DNA from: ZC4RG30 sp031424095
GTDB lineage: Bacteria > Pseudomonadota > Gammaproteobacteria > Steroidobacterales > Steroidobacteraceae
DNA: 18,207 nucleotides
Assembly: GCA_031424095.1 (NCBI GenBank)
Contig: JANPGU010000309.1
Coordinates: 1-18,207 of the forward strand
Reading direction: 5' to 3'
In this document: piece after piece, positions 7,757 through 14,994 of the stretch
How the letters are laid out: the number at the start of each line of letters is the position of its first letter
Position numbering within the stretch: the first letter of the stretch is position 1
The notes under the pieces: model-generated
The model's input: the letters and a program-made list of their open reading frames with translations, nothing else
Told to the model about the DNA's origin: nothing
The model's database searches: none
Made by a program: the position numbers and the translations under genes

Positions 7757-9235
7757 TTACTGGGCTGGCGGTGCCACGGCAGCGGGCGGCGGCGAGGTCG
7801 GCGCCGCTGGCGCAGTGGAAGTAGCTGCCGTCGGCGTCACGGTGAGCAGCCGGTTGATCTCTTCGATCGTGCCACGGTCCAGATCGCCTGCCGCCAGACG
7901 CAGCTGGATCATGTTGTTCAGGTATGAGTATTTCGCAGCGGAATAGCTGGTTTCAGCCTGGATCAGCCGCTGGCGCGAGGTCAGCACGTCGACCGAGGTG
8001 CGGGTGCCCACTTCATAGCCGGCTTCGGTAGCAGCCAGTGCAGTGCGGCTCGATTCCAGCGCCTGCTTCAATGCCTGCACCCGTGCGATTTCACTGTTCA
8101 CGCCCAGGAATGCGTCGCGGGCTGCGCGCTCGGTGCTGCGCGAAGTGCGCTCGAGACGCTCTTTCGAAGCGATCCACAGGTACTGGCTCTGGCGCACGCG
8201 CGACTGCGTGGCGCCGCCACTGAAGATCGGCACGGAGAGCTGCAGGGTCAGTGACTTGCCGTCGTTGCCGTTGCTGGTGGGGGTGAAGGTGCCATTGGGA
8301 TTTTGAGTCGTCGTGAAGATGGTGCGGCCATCGCCTTCAGTGTGATTGCGGCCAGCGATCAGATCGAGCGTGGGCAGATGGCCGCCGAAGGCGGTGCGCA
8401 CCTGATCGCGCGCGATATCGGCAGCCAGGCGGCTCGAAATCAGCGACGAGTTCTGTTCCATTGCAATGCGGACCCAGTCTTCTTCCGAGGCCGGCGTGGG
8501 CGACAGCAGCGGCATGTTGGGGCCGGGCTCATTGAGGATGCTGGGCTTTTCGCCGATGGTGGCGCGCAGCTGTTCCTCGGCGCTGGCTAGTGTGCGCTTG
8601 GCAGCGATGACCGCGGCAGCGGCGTTGTCGCGCTCGGCGCGGGCATCCTGCACGTCGGTGATGGCGATCAGGCCGACTTCAAAGCGGCGCTCGGATTGAT
8701 CCAGCTGGCGCGAGATGGCGTCGCGGGCGGCTTCCTGCGCGCGCACGGTGTCCTGTGCGTTAAGCACGGCGAAGTACTGCTGCGCTACGCGTTGCGCCAT
8801 GGCCTGCAGCTGCGAGATGTAGTCGGCTTCCGCCTGCGCCACTTCGCTGTTGGCTGCACGCAGGGCGACCCAGTTGTTCCAGTTGAAAACGCTCTGGCGG
8901 ATATTGAAACCCCAGGACTTGGTGGTGTTGATTGAATCGGTGCCAGAGGTGGATGGCACCAGCACGCCGTTCAGGATCTGCGGACTGGTGGAATTGCCGT
9001 CGCCCCAGGTACGGCCCTTGCTGGCCTGGCCCGCGACCTGCGGCAGCAGTGATGCGATGGCCTGCGGACGGGCTTCGCGCTGCGCCATGCGGTTGGCTTC
9101 GGCTTCGCGGATCTGCGGGTCATTCACCAGCGCCCGGTCATAGACCGAGAGCAGGTCTGCGCCGCTGGCCGGCATGGTTGCCATCAGCAAGGTTGCGACG
9201 CCGCCGAGACCCGTCCAGAGAATTCCGCGTTTCAT
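7757..9235 (-). CDS. tolC: TolC-family outer membrane efflux channel
   Basis: This 492-residue outer-membrane protein forms the trimeric exit duct for tripartite RND/ABC pumps and type I secretion. It opens with a signal peptide (MKRGILWTGLGGVATLL..., probable cleavage after ASGA). The usual mature start DLLSVYDRALVNDPQIREA follows. The two homologous halves each show the coiled-coil repeat: QADYISQLQAMAQRVAQQYF with the RFEVGLIAITDVQDARA turn, then AALAATEAGYEVGTRTSVDVLTSRQRL in the second half. The last about 30 residues are a proline/alanine/threonine-rich tail. ATG 9235 was chosen because AGGA lies 7 bp upstream and the signal peptide begins there; a longer frame starting at 9262 would add nine unlikely residues. 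The PCMT-like gene lies 75 bp upstream on the same strand, probably in one operon. Confidence 0.95.
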   Translation of the reverse strand: MKRGILWTGLGGVATLLMATMPASGADLLSVYDRALVNDPQIREAEANRMAQREARPQAIASLLPQVAGQASKGRTWGDGNSTSPQILNGVLVPSTSGTDSINTTKSWGFNIRQSVFNWNNWVALRAANSEVAQAEADYISQLQAMAQRVAQQYFAVLNAQDTVRAQEAARDAISRQLDQSERRFEVGLIAITDVQDARAERDNAAAAVIAAKRTLASAEEQLRATIGEKPSILNEPGPNMPLLSPTPASEEDWVRIAMEQNSSLISSRLAADIARDQVRTAFGGHLPTLDLIAGRNHTEGDGRTIFTTTQNPNGTFTPTSNGNDGKSLTLQLSVPIFSGGATQSRVRQSQYLWIASKERLERTSRSTERAARDAFLGVNSEIARVQALKQALESSRTALAATEAGYEVGTRTSVDVLTSRQRLIQAETSYSAAKYSYLNNMIQLRLAAGDLDRGTIEEINRLLTVTPTAATSTAPAAPTSPPPAAVAPPAQ

Positions 9236-9260
9236 GTGACTTCCTGAGTTCTTTTTAGCC

Positions 9261-9270
9261 AATCCGGATT
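9261..9270. promoter_or_regulatory. Perfect 10-bp palindrome upstream of tolC
   Basis: AATCCGGATT is a perfect palindrome centred about 30 bp upstream of the tolC start codon, in the gap after the PCMT-like gene. Its position would suit a small operator, but ten bases can be palindromic by chance and I do not recognise a regulator with this site. Confidence 0.25.
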
Positions 9271-9273
9271 AAG

Positions 9274-9309
9274 AGCCGCGCCGTCCGATCAAGTTCCCGC
9301 CGCGCGGCT
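9274..9309. repeat. Inverted repeat after the pcm-like gene
   Basis: AGCCGCGC (9274-9281) and GCGCGGCT (9302-9309) are exact inverted copies separated by 20 bases, directly after the stop codon of the PCMT-like gene on the minus strand. The right arm overlaps a 10-bp palindrome, GCCGCGCGGC (9299-9308). On the minus strand no run of T follows the stem, so it is not a standard intrinsic terminator. It could be an mRNA stability or processing hairpin between pcm and tolC. Confidence 0.4.
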
Positions 9310-9310
9310 T

Positions 9311-9967
9311 TCAGAACACGAAGGTGCTGAGCGTAACGGCGTGGGTCAGCGGGTCGGTGACAGTTTCGAACAGGCTGTGCACGTCACGGGCCCCTGCATT
9401 GTTCAGTCTCACGAGCTGCGCTTCCATTACAGGTGCGGTACCGGCGATGACAAACAGCCTTCCACCAGGCTTGAGCAGCGATTCGAACCGCGGGTCATAG
9501 ACGGGCAGGGAGCCGGTGACAACCACCACGTCATATCCCGGCGCGGCTGGTTGCCAGGTGTAAGCGTCGGCGTCTTCCACCGTTGCGTTGCCGATGCCTG
9601 CGGCCTGCAGATTCAGGCGCGCCTGGCGTGCGAGCTGCGGGCGGATTTCGAGACTGTGCACCTGCGCGCCCAGCAGCGCGAGACAGGCGGTGAGATAGCC
9701 CGAGCCCGTGCCGATCTCGAGGATCTGGTCGCTGTGGCGGACAGTGACCGCCTGCAGGATGCGGCCGGCAACGGTAGGCGTGAGCATGTGCTGGCCGTCG
9801 CCCAGCGGAACGGCGAGGTCGCCATAGGCCGCGCCCTGCCAGGCCGCGGGCACGAAGGTCTCGCGCGGCAGCTGGTCGAACACGTCAAGGACTTCAGGTG
9901 GCAGAACCGACCAGGCGCGAACCTGCTGGTAGGTCATCTGGGAGCGGGCGAGGGTGCTAGGCTGCAT
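9311..9967 (-). CDS. Protein-L-isoaspartate O-methyltransferase-like protein
   Basis: This 218-residue cytoplasmic SAM-dependent methyltransferase is related to PCMT, which methylates damaged isoaspartyl residues so that they can revert to aspartate. The SAM motif is LEIGTGSGYLTA (residues 83-94), with the acidic motif HSLEIRP after the second strand, DVVVVTGSLPV as motif II, and LKPGGRLFVIAG as motif III. The segment GDGQHMLTPTVAGRILQAV stands where true PCMTs have the substrate-binding SQPY motif, and VEDADAYTW replaces the usual GDG. It therefore belongs to the divergent tolC-linked subgroup, and real isoaspartyl activity is unproven. The N-terminus (LARSQMTYQQVRAWSVL) matches that subgroup, supporting ATG 9967 despite a poor ribosome site. 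It is transcribed ahead of tolC and divergently from the GGDEF-EAL gene. Confidence 0.88.
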   Translation of the reverse strand: MQPSTLARSQMTYQQVRAWSVLPPEVLDVFDQLPRETFVPAAWQGAAYGDLAVPLGDGQHMLTPTVAGRILQAVTVRHSDQILEIGTGSGYLTACLALLGAQVHSLEIRPQLARQARLNLQAAGIGNATVEDADAYTWQPAAPGYDVVVVTGSLPVYDPRFESLLKPGGRLFVIAGTAPVMEAQLVRLNNAGARDVHSLFETVTDPLTHAVTLSTFVF

Positions 9968-10026
9968 GGCGTCAGAATATCAGGTAGCTGATCATTTTAG
10001 TTTAACGGTGGCGGCAACTTAAGCCA

Positions 10027-10108
10027 AAAGTTATGTCGTGCCGAGCCTGTTGCCAAACGGCGACTACGCTATTCTGACCGCTGCAACGATGACCGGTTTC
10101 ATAACTTT
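10027..10108. repeat. Spaced inverted repeat in a divergent promoter region
   Basis: AAAGTTATG (10027-10035) and CATAACTTT (10100-10108) are exact 9-bp inverted copies, 64 bp apart, within the 152-bp gap between the divergent pcm-like and GGDEF-EAL genes. The right copy runs up to the ribosome-binding site of the latter (CAGGG, 10108-10112). They could be two binding half-sites for one regulator or a long-range hairpin. No consensus -35/-10 pair is obvious on either strand, although the gap is clearly more AT-rich than its surroundings. Confidence 0.35.
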
Positions 10109-10119
10109 CAGGGCAAACG

Positions 10120-12441
10120 ATGTCGGTTTTGGGGCTTTTAAGCCTGATGTTCGCGTTTGCAGCGCTGATCTTCCTGATCCTGTGGCTGTTCCAGTTGCGC
10201 GATGCCAAGGCGCTGGTGAGGTTGTCGCAGGCCGTGCAGGCTGCCTCCATCGGCAACAAGGTGGCCGATCGTGTCGACTTCGAGACCGATCACGCTGACC
10301 TGTCGGCCCTTACCGCCGCGGTCAATCATCTGCTGCAGCGAGCACGCCGGGTTCCTTCGGGCAGCGGTGCCGGCGGCCTGTTCACGCAGGTGGGCGACCG
10401 GGTGCATGAGATCGTTCTGCTGCACCGCGAAGTCATCATTTATGCGAATCCCCAGTTCGCCCAGTTGCTGGGCGTGGATCGCATGGCAGTGGTGGGGCGC
10501 AGGCTGGCCGAACTGGTGCCACCCGACCAGTCCGAGCTGGTGGCACAGAACCTGGCGCGCTGTCTTTCCGGCGACGATGCGCATGCACGTTTCGAGATCG
10601 ACCTCATCGGCATGCAGGGCCAGCTGTCGCGGCTGGAGATCTCCAATACACCCGTGGATTTCGAGGACAGTCGGGCGCTGCTGATCACCGGGGTGGAAGT
10701 CATTCCCACGCAGACCATGCAGACGCTGGGCGGTGGCACAGGCATGTTCGAGATCGGCGGCCGTTCGCGGGCGCGTGTGGCGCTGGAATCACTGGGCGAA
10801 GCGCTGATCACGACCGATACGGCAGGGCGCATCGAATATGCGAATCCGGCTGCGGCGCTGCTGCTTGGCCTCGACATGAAGATGCTGGGCGGCCGCACCG
10901 TCGACCAGGTGATTTCGCTGGTGGATGAAACCGATCGCAAGCTGTTGAGGGATCCGATCGATCTGGCGCTGCGCGGCACCACCACTGTCGGGCTTGGCCG
11001 GCGCGCTTTCCTGCTCGCGCGCAGTGCCGGCTCGGAGCGTTCGATCGAGCTTACGGCCTCGCCGCTGCGCAGTCGCGACAACGCCGCTGAAGAGATCACC
11101 GGCGCCGTGGTGCTGCTGCACGACGTCACCGAGCTGCGTGGCATCACGCGGCAGATGTCTTATCAGGCCACGCATGACGCGCTCACTGGCCTCGTCAACC
11201 GCACCGAATTCGAACGCACGCTGGCCGAGGCGCTGGAAACGGCGCGTCGCGGTGAGGCGTCGCATGTGCTGTGCTTCATCGACCTGGATCATTTCAAGGC
11301 AGTGAACGACAGCAGTGGCCATCAGTCGGGCGACAGCCTGCTGCGCGAAGTGTCGAAGCTGATGCGCGAAGCGGTGCGGGACTCGGACATCGTGGCGCGG
11401 GTGGGTGGTGATGAGTTCGCGCTGTTGCTGCCACGCTGCCCACTGCCCAAGGGTCGGCAGATCGCCGACGACCTGGTGCGCACGGTGGGTGAGCATCGCT
11501 TCGTGTGGCGCGATCGCATCCACACGGTGGGTGCAAGTGTGGGTCTGGTCGAGCTGGCGCGTGACAGCGGCAGCGTGGAAGAAATCCTCGCTGCCGCGGA
11601 TTCGGCCTGCTACGTGGCGAAGAAGCAGGGCGCCGGACGCGTAGTGGTCTATTCCGCGCGCGATGAAGTTGCGGCACGCAACAGCGGCGAGATCCACTGG
11701 CTGCGCATCCTGCAGGCGGCGCTGCGCGACAACCTGTTCCGCCTGTACTGGCAACCGATCGTGCCGGCCTATGGACAGGACAGCACCGGTCCGTCGATGG
11801 AAGTGCTGGTGCGGCTGGCGAATGAACAGGGGCAGGAACTGTCCGCCATCGATGTGGTGCGCGCAGCCGAGCGTTACCGGCTGATGGGTCTGGTGGATCG
11901 CTGGGTGCTGCAGACCACGTTTACTGCGCTGGGGCGTGGTGCCATCACGCTTGCTGCCGGGCGCTGCCTGGCCATCAACATCTCAGGCCAGACGCTGGCC
12001 GATACGCAGTTCCTGGAATTCGTGGTCGACAGCTTCGATCGCAGCGGTGTGGAACCCGCGCAGATCTGTTTCGAGATCTCCGAGGCGGCAGTGGTGGCCA
12101 ACCTCGAAGCGGCGCGCCGCTTTGTCGGTGTGCTGCACGGCATGGGCTGCCAGTTTGCGCTGGATGATTTCGGCAGCAACCTGGGGTCGTTCTCGAGCCT
12201 CAAGAACCTGCCGATGGACTATCTGAAGATCGACGGTTCGTTCATGCACAACCTGGCGCGCGACAGCGTCAACCAGGCCATGGTCACCGCCACCATCAAG
12301 CTGGCGCGGTCGCTGAACTTCAAGGTGATCGCCGAGCAGGTGGAGGACGCGGCGGGCCTGGATGCAGCCCGCAGCATCGGCGTCGACTATGTGCAGGGCT
12401 ATGCGGTGGGGCGGCCGAAGCCGCTGAACCTGGCCGCGTAG
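10120..12441 (+). CDS. Membrane-anchored PAS-PAS-GGDEF-EAL cyclic-di-GMP protein
   Basis: This 773-residue signalling protein would make and/or break the second messenger c-di-GMP. One N-terminal transmembrane helix (about residues 3-24) is followed by a short linker, a PAS domain (about 92-195) and a second PAS domain (about 222-345). The GGDEF domain (about 350-510) has DLDHFKAVND and an intact GGDEF at 429-433, preceded by the inhibitory-site motif RDSD (420-423). The EAL domain (about 525-770) has MEVLVRL with E561 (EVL instead of EAL), INISGQ, FEISEA, DDFG (D682-D683), YLKIDGSF, AEQVED and VQGY. Metal and catalytic residues of both halves appear present, but loop 6 reads DDFGSNLGSF rather than the usual DDFG(S/T)G. 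The start has CAGGG 7 bp upstream. It is a single gene with its own promoter region, and the PAS ligands are unknown. Confidence 0.94.
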   Translation: MSVLGLLSLMFAFAALIFLILWLFQLRDAKALVRLSQAVQAASIGNKVADRVDFETDHADLSALTAAVNHLLQRARRVPSGSGAGGLFTQVGDRVHEIVLLHREVIIYANPQFAQLLGVDRMAVVGRRLAELVPPDQSELVAQNLARCLSGDDAHARFEIDLIGMQGQLSRLEISNTPVDFEDSRALLITGVEVIPTQTMQTLGGGTGMFEIGGRSRARVALESLGEALITTDTAGRIEYANPAAALLLGLDMKMLGGRTVDQVISLVDETDRKLLRDPIDLALRGTTTVGLGRRAFLLARSAGSERSIELTASPLRSRDNAAEEITGAVVLLHDVTELRGITRQMSYQATHDALTGLVNRTEFERTLAEALETARRGEASHVLCFIDLDHFKAVNDSSGHQSGDSLLREVSKLMREAVRDSDIVARVGGDEFALLLPRCPLPKGRQIADDLVRTVGEHRFVWRDRIHTVGASVGLVELARDSGSVEEILAAADSACYVAKKQGAGRVVVYSARDEVAARNSGEIHWLRILQAALRDNLFRLYWQPIVPAYGQDSTGPSMEVLVRLANEQGQELSAIDVVRAAERYRLMGLVDRWVLQTTFTALGRGAITLAAGRCLAINISGQTLADTQFLEFVVDSFDRSGVEPAQICFEISEAAVVANLEAARRFVGVLHGMGCQFALDDFGSNLGSFSSLKNLPMDYLKIDGSFMHNLARDSVNQAMVTATIKLARSLNFKVIAEQVEDAAGLDAARSIGVDYVQGYAVGRPKPLNLAA

Positions 12442-12611
12442 CGATCGGAGCCCGCTGCGATCAGCAGCGTCGCGGGAGAGTAGTCGCGCCGTGCGATATA
12501 TCCGTGGCTTGCGTCGAGCCGCTCCAGTGCAGATTCGACCACGCCGACGTGTGCCTTTGCCGTGTGCGTGCCGGTGGCCGGATGGCGCGATGTAACGACA
12601 GGTCTATCGAT
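12442..12611. other. Gap between convergent GGDEF-EAL and chrA genes
   Basis: These 170 bp lie between two convergent stop codons. Just after the EAL stop there is a GC-rich fold, CCCGC (12450-12454) pairing with GCGGG, enclosing GCTGC-GATCA-GCAGC, but no T-run follows, so it is at best a weak terminator. On the minus strand an open frame of about 55 codons runs through the gap into the EAL gene (KAHVGVVESALERLDASHGY...). It has no start signal and I do not recognise it. Confidence 0.4.
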
Positions 12612-13970
12612 TCAAAGGAAGGTGCGCAGCAACAGTCCGCTTGCGGCGCAGGCCAGCATGACGTGGACGACACTCTGCTTGTAGCCCAGCAATGCAACTG
12701 CCGCGGCCACTGCTATGCCAACCGCGTACCAGTCCACCGCGTTGGCCAGGCCGGTTGGCCAGAACACGTGGTAGGCGAAGAACAATGCCAGATTGGCAAT
12801 CACGCCGGCGATCGCGGCAGTGATGGCCGTCAGCGGTGCCGTGATGTGGAATTCATTGCGGGTGGATTCCACCAGCGGTCCGCCGCCGAGAATGAACAGG
12901 AAGGACGGCAGGAAGGTGAACCACGTGACCACTGTTGCGGCGATCGCGCCTGCCAGGAACAGGCTCTGCCCACCCAGCCACGCGCTTGCGTAGCCGCCGA
13001 CGAATCCGACGAACGCCACCACCATGATCAGCGGGCCGGGCGTGGTCTCTCCCAGCGCCAGCCCGTCGATCATCTGGGCCGGAGTCAGCCAGGCGTATTG
13101 GGTTACCGCGCCCTGATAGACATAGGGCAGGACAGCATAGGCGCCACCGAAAGTAAGCAACGCGGCCTTGGTGAAGAACCAGCCCATCTGGGCGAGCACA
13201 TGCTGCCAGCCGAACATCCGCAGCAGCGCTCCCATGGGCAACAACCACAGCAGCAGGCCCATTGCAGCGATGCGCAGCAGACGCGTCGAATTGAAGCGAG
13301 CATGGGCCGGTGCTGGCGTATCGTCGTCGATGATGGCGGGCAGGTGCGGCTTTCCGTCCGCAGCGTGGCTTGGCTTGCTGCGAAATGCTGCCGGTGAGAC
13401 GCGACTGCCAACGACGCCGATCATCGCCGCTGCAAGCACGATCAGTGGAAACGGTAGGGCGAGCCACGCAATCGCCAGAAATGCGGTGAGCGCAATGCTC
13501 CACAGCCACGCGTTCTTGAGCACGCGCGAGCCGATGCGATGTGCGGCCTGCACCACGATGGCCGTGACTGCCGGCTTGATGCCGTAGAAGAGGCCGGCCA
13601 CCCAGTGCACATCGCCATAGGCGACGTAGGTCCAGGAGAGCAGGATCAGGATCAGCAGCGACGGCAACACGAACAGCGCGCCCGCGGCGATGCCGCCCCA
13701 GGTCCGATGCATCAGCCAGCCGATGTAGGTTGCGAGCTGCTGGGCTTCGGGGCCCGGTAACACCATGCAGTAGTTCAGCGCATGCAGAAAGCGCCGTTCG
13801 GATATCCAGCGACGCTCTTCCACCAGTTCACGATGCATCACGGCGATCTGCCCAGCGGGACCGCCAAAGCTGATGAAGCCGAGTTTCAGCCAGAAGCGCA
13901 GGGCTTCTGTGAAGCTCACGCCGCGGGTTGCGGCGGTTGCGCTGGCTGCATCGAACACGGGGGTAGTCAC
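12612..13970 (-). CDS. chrA: Chromate efflux transporter ChrA
   Basis: This 452-residue inner-membrane transporter of the CHR superfamily expels chromate using the proton motive force. It is the long, two-domain form. The N-terminal half has FISFGGPAGQ (32-41), HRELVEERRWI and LPGPEAQQLATYIGW (71-85). The C-terminal half repeats the plan with LTFGGAYAVLPYVYQ, the LTPAQMIDGLALGETTPGP segment and FVGFVGGY. About ten hydrophobic helices are visible, with a hydrophilic linker near residues 195-225 between the halves. The start is GTG 13970, which overlaps the chrB stop by 4 bp (GTGA), so the two are translationally coupled. Chromate enters cells by sulfate transporters, so the pump is induced when chromate is sensed, presumably by ChrB. 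The gene is convergent with the c-di-GMP gene. Confidence 0.96.
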   Translation of the reverse strand: MTTPVFDAASATAATRGVSFTEALRFWLKLGFISFGGPAGQIAVMHRELVEERRWISERRFLHALNYCMVLPGPEAQQLATYIGWLMHRTWGGIAAGALFVLPSLLILILLSWTYVAYGDVHWVAGLFYGIKPAVTAIVVQAAHRIGSRVLKNAWLWSIALTAFLAIAWLALPFPLIVLAAAMIGVVGSRVSPAAFRSKPSHAADGKPHLPAIIDDDTPAPAHARFNSTRLLRIAAMGLLLWLLPMGALLRMFGWQHVLAQMGWFFTKAALLTFGGAYAVLPYVYQGAVTQYAWLTPAQMIDGLALGETTPGPLIMVVAFVGFVGGYASAWLGGQSLFLAGAIAATVVTWFTFLPSFLFILGGGPLVESTRNEFHITAPLTAITAAIAGVIANLALFFAYHVFWPTGLANAVDWYAVGIAVAAAVALLGYKQSVVHVMLACAASGLLLRTFL

Positions 13971-14932
13971 GGACTGCCCCGGGTCCCGAAGGCGCGGTAC
14001 AGATCATCGAACAACTGGGCGGCCGCGGCGAACAGCTGGGCATCGCCGGTGATGCGGTCTTGCATGCCACGCAGCATGGTTTCCAGGCCGGGGCCTTCCG
14101 CAACCGGCGGGCCGCCAACATCGAGGTAATGCACCAGCTGCGCAATGTTGCAAAGCGGACGGTTACGCTGCAGGCCGAAGCTTTCCAGCAGGACTTCAAA
14201 GGTTACCTTGTCCCCCACATGGGTGAACGCGGCGCCGTCGTAGTCGAATCCCACTGCCTCGCCGGCGTCATCGGGCGGCTTGGCGATCCAGCGAAAGCGT
14301 GCGGCAGGATCGATGAAGCGCTGGATCAACCAGGCGCTGGCGAGCCGGTCCACCCAGGGCCGGGCGCGCGACTGCCAGGTGCGGCCATGGAAGTCGGCCC
14401 GTTTCAGCCGCGGGATTCGTCCAGATCGGGAATGGGGCTCATCCGCAAACCTTGCCGTGGCCTGGGTGTGCAGCGCCTCGAATGCCCGGCGCGCGCGCGG
14501 CAGAGCCTCCCCAGGGAAGTAGTCGATGGCAGCGATGGAATCAAGCTCGCGACCCAGACGCTCGACCTTGTCCAGGGCCCGCGCGCTGCCGGCGCGGGGC
14601 AGGGCGCGGGCAGTGACGGCGATCTTCTTCTGCAGCTCTTCATAGGCGTCGGTGCGGTTGAATAGTGCGGCAAATTCGCTGCCGTCCTGGACGGCGATGA
14701 CGCGCGCCGCGCCGCTGCCGGCCAGGACCTCCCTGGAAAGTCCCTGCAGCAATTCTGCAAGGTCGTGACGATGGGGAAGAACATAGACGCCATCACGCAG
14801 GACGCCGGCCCCTGCGGCCTGCAGGCGGCGCCAGACCCGCATGCGTAGCGCCGGCTGTCTGCCGGGGAGGGTCAGGATCAGCAGCAGCCAGCTGCGAACG
14901 TTGCCGGGTTTGATTACCACAATGTAATACAT
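13967..14932 (-). CDS. chrB: Chromate resistance protein ChrB (chromate-sensing regulator)
   Basis: This 321-residue protein (from ATG 14932) is the usual partner of ChrA and the chromate-responsive regulator of chr operons in several proteobacteria. The N-terminal domain carries the typical SWLLLILTLPG...RMRVWRRLQAAGAGVLRDGVYVLP segment. A charged central region (LQKKIAVTARAL, LDKVERLGRELDSI) leads into the ChrB C-terminal domain with HGRTWQSRARPWVDRLASAWLI, RFIDPAARFRWI, VGFDYDGAAFTHVGDKVTFEVLLESFGL and AQLVHYLDVGG. The frame is open to 15283, but that overlaps the dismutase gene and adds non-family sequence. Family members begin about where SWLLLIL begins, so GTG 14920 is also possible. 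No Shine-Dalgarno sequence precedes either start. A palindrome covering the ATG could be its own operator. Confidence 0.93.
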   Translation of the reverse strand: MYYIVVIKPGNVRSWLLLILTLPGRQPALRMRVWRRLQAAGAGVLRDGVYVLPHRHDLAELLQGLSREVLAGSGAARVIAVQDGSEFAALFNRTDAYEELQKKIAVTARALPRAGSARALDKVERLGRELDSIAAIDYFPGEALPRARRAFEALHTQATARFADEPHSRSGRIPRLKRADFHGRTWQSRARPWVDRLASAWLIQRFIDPAARFRWIAKPPDDAGEAVGFDYDGAAFTHVGDKVTFEVLLESFGLQRNRPLCNIAQLVHYLDVGGPPVAEGPGLETMLRGMQDRITGDAQLFAAAAQLFDDLYRAFGTRGSP

Positions 14933-14938
14933 ACTACA
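14923..14938. promoter_or_regulatory. Imperfect palindrome, candidate ChrB/chr operator
   Basis: TGTAATACATACTACA matches its own reverse complement at 12 of 16 positions, with perfect TGTA/TACA ends. It lies at the edge of the 62-bp divergent gap between chrB and the dismutase gene and covers the chrB ATG. A -10-like TATCAT (14950-14955, toward the dismutase) starts 11 bp to its right, so a bound protein could block transcription both ways. Binding by ChrB is an inference from position; no -35 consensus is evident. Confidence 0.45.
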
Positions 14939-14968
14939 GAGGGTGTCTTTATCATGACCAGTACAGAA

Positions 14969-14983
14969 GCGGGTTATGCCCGC
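14969..14983 (+). other. Small 5'-leader hairpin before the dismutase gene
   Basis: GCGGG-TTATG-CCCGC forms a perfect 5-bp stem with a 5-base loop, ending one base before the GGGAG ribosome-binding site (14985-14989) of the superoxide dismutase gene. It could influence ribosome access or mRNA stability, but a stem this short may have no role. Confidence 0.35.
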
Positions 14984-14994
14984 AGGGAGCAGAG

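Noticed and set aside
12442..12600. Minus-strand frame (KAHVGVVESALERLDASHGY...) in the gap beside chrA as a gene remnant
   Set aside because: It has no start signal, ends inside the EAL gene, and resembles no family I know. Open frames of this size are common in GC-rich DNA.
12504..13397. A 297-codon plus-strand frame opposite chrA
   Set aside because: It is the antisense shadow of chrA: the translation is rich in Q, H, R and G with no motifs, and chrA has clear CHR-family signatures.
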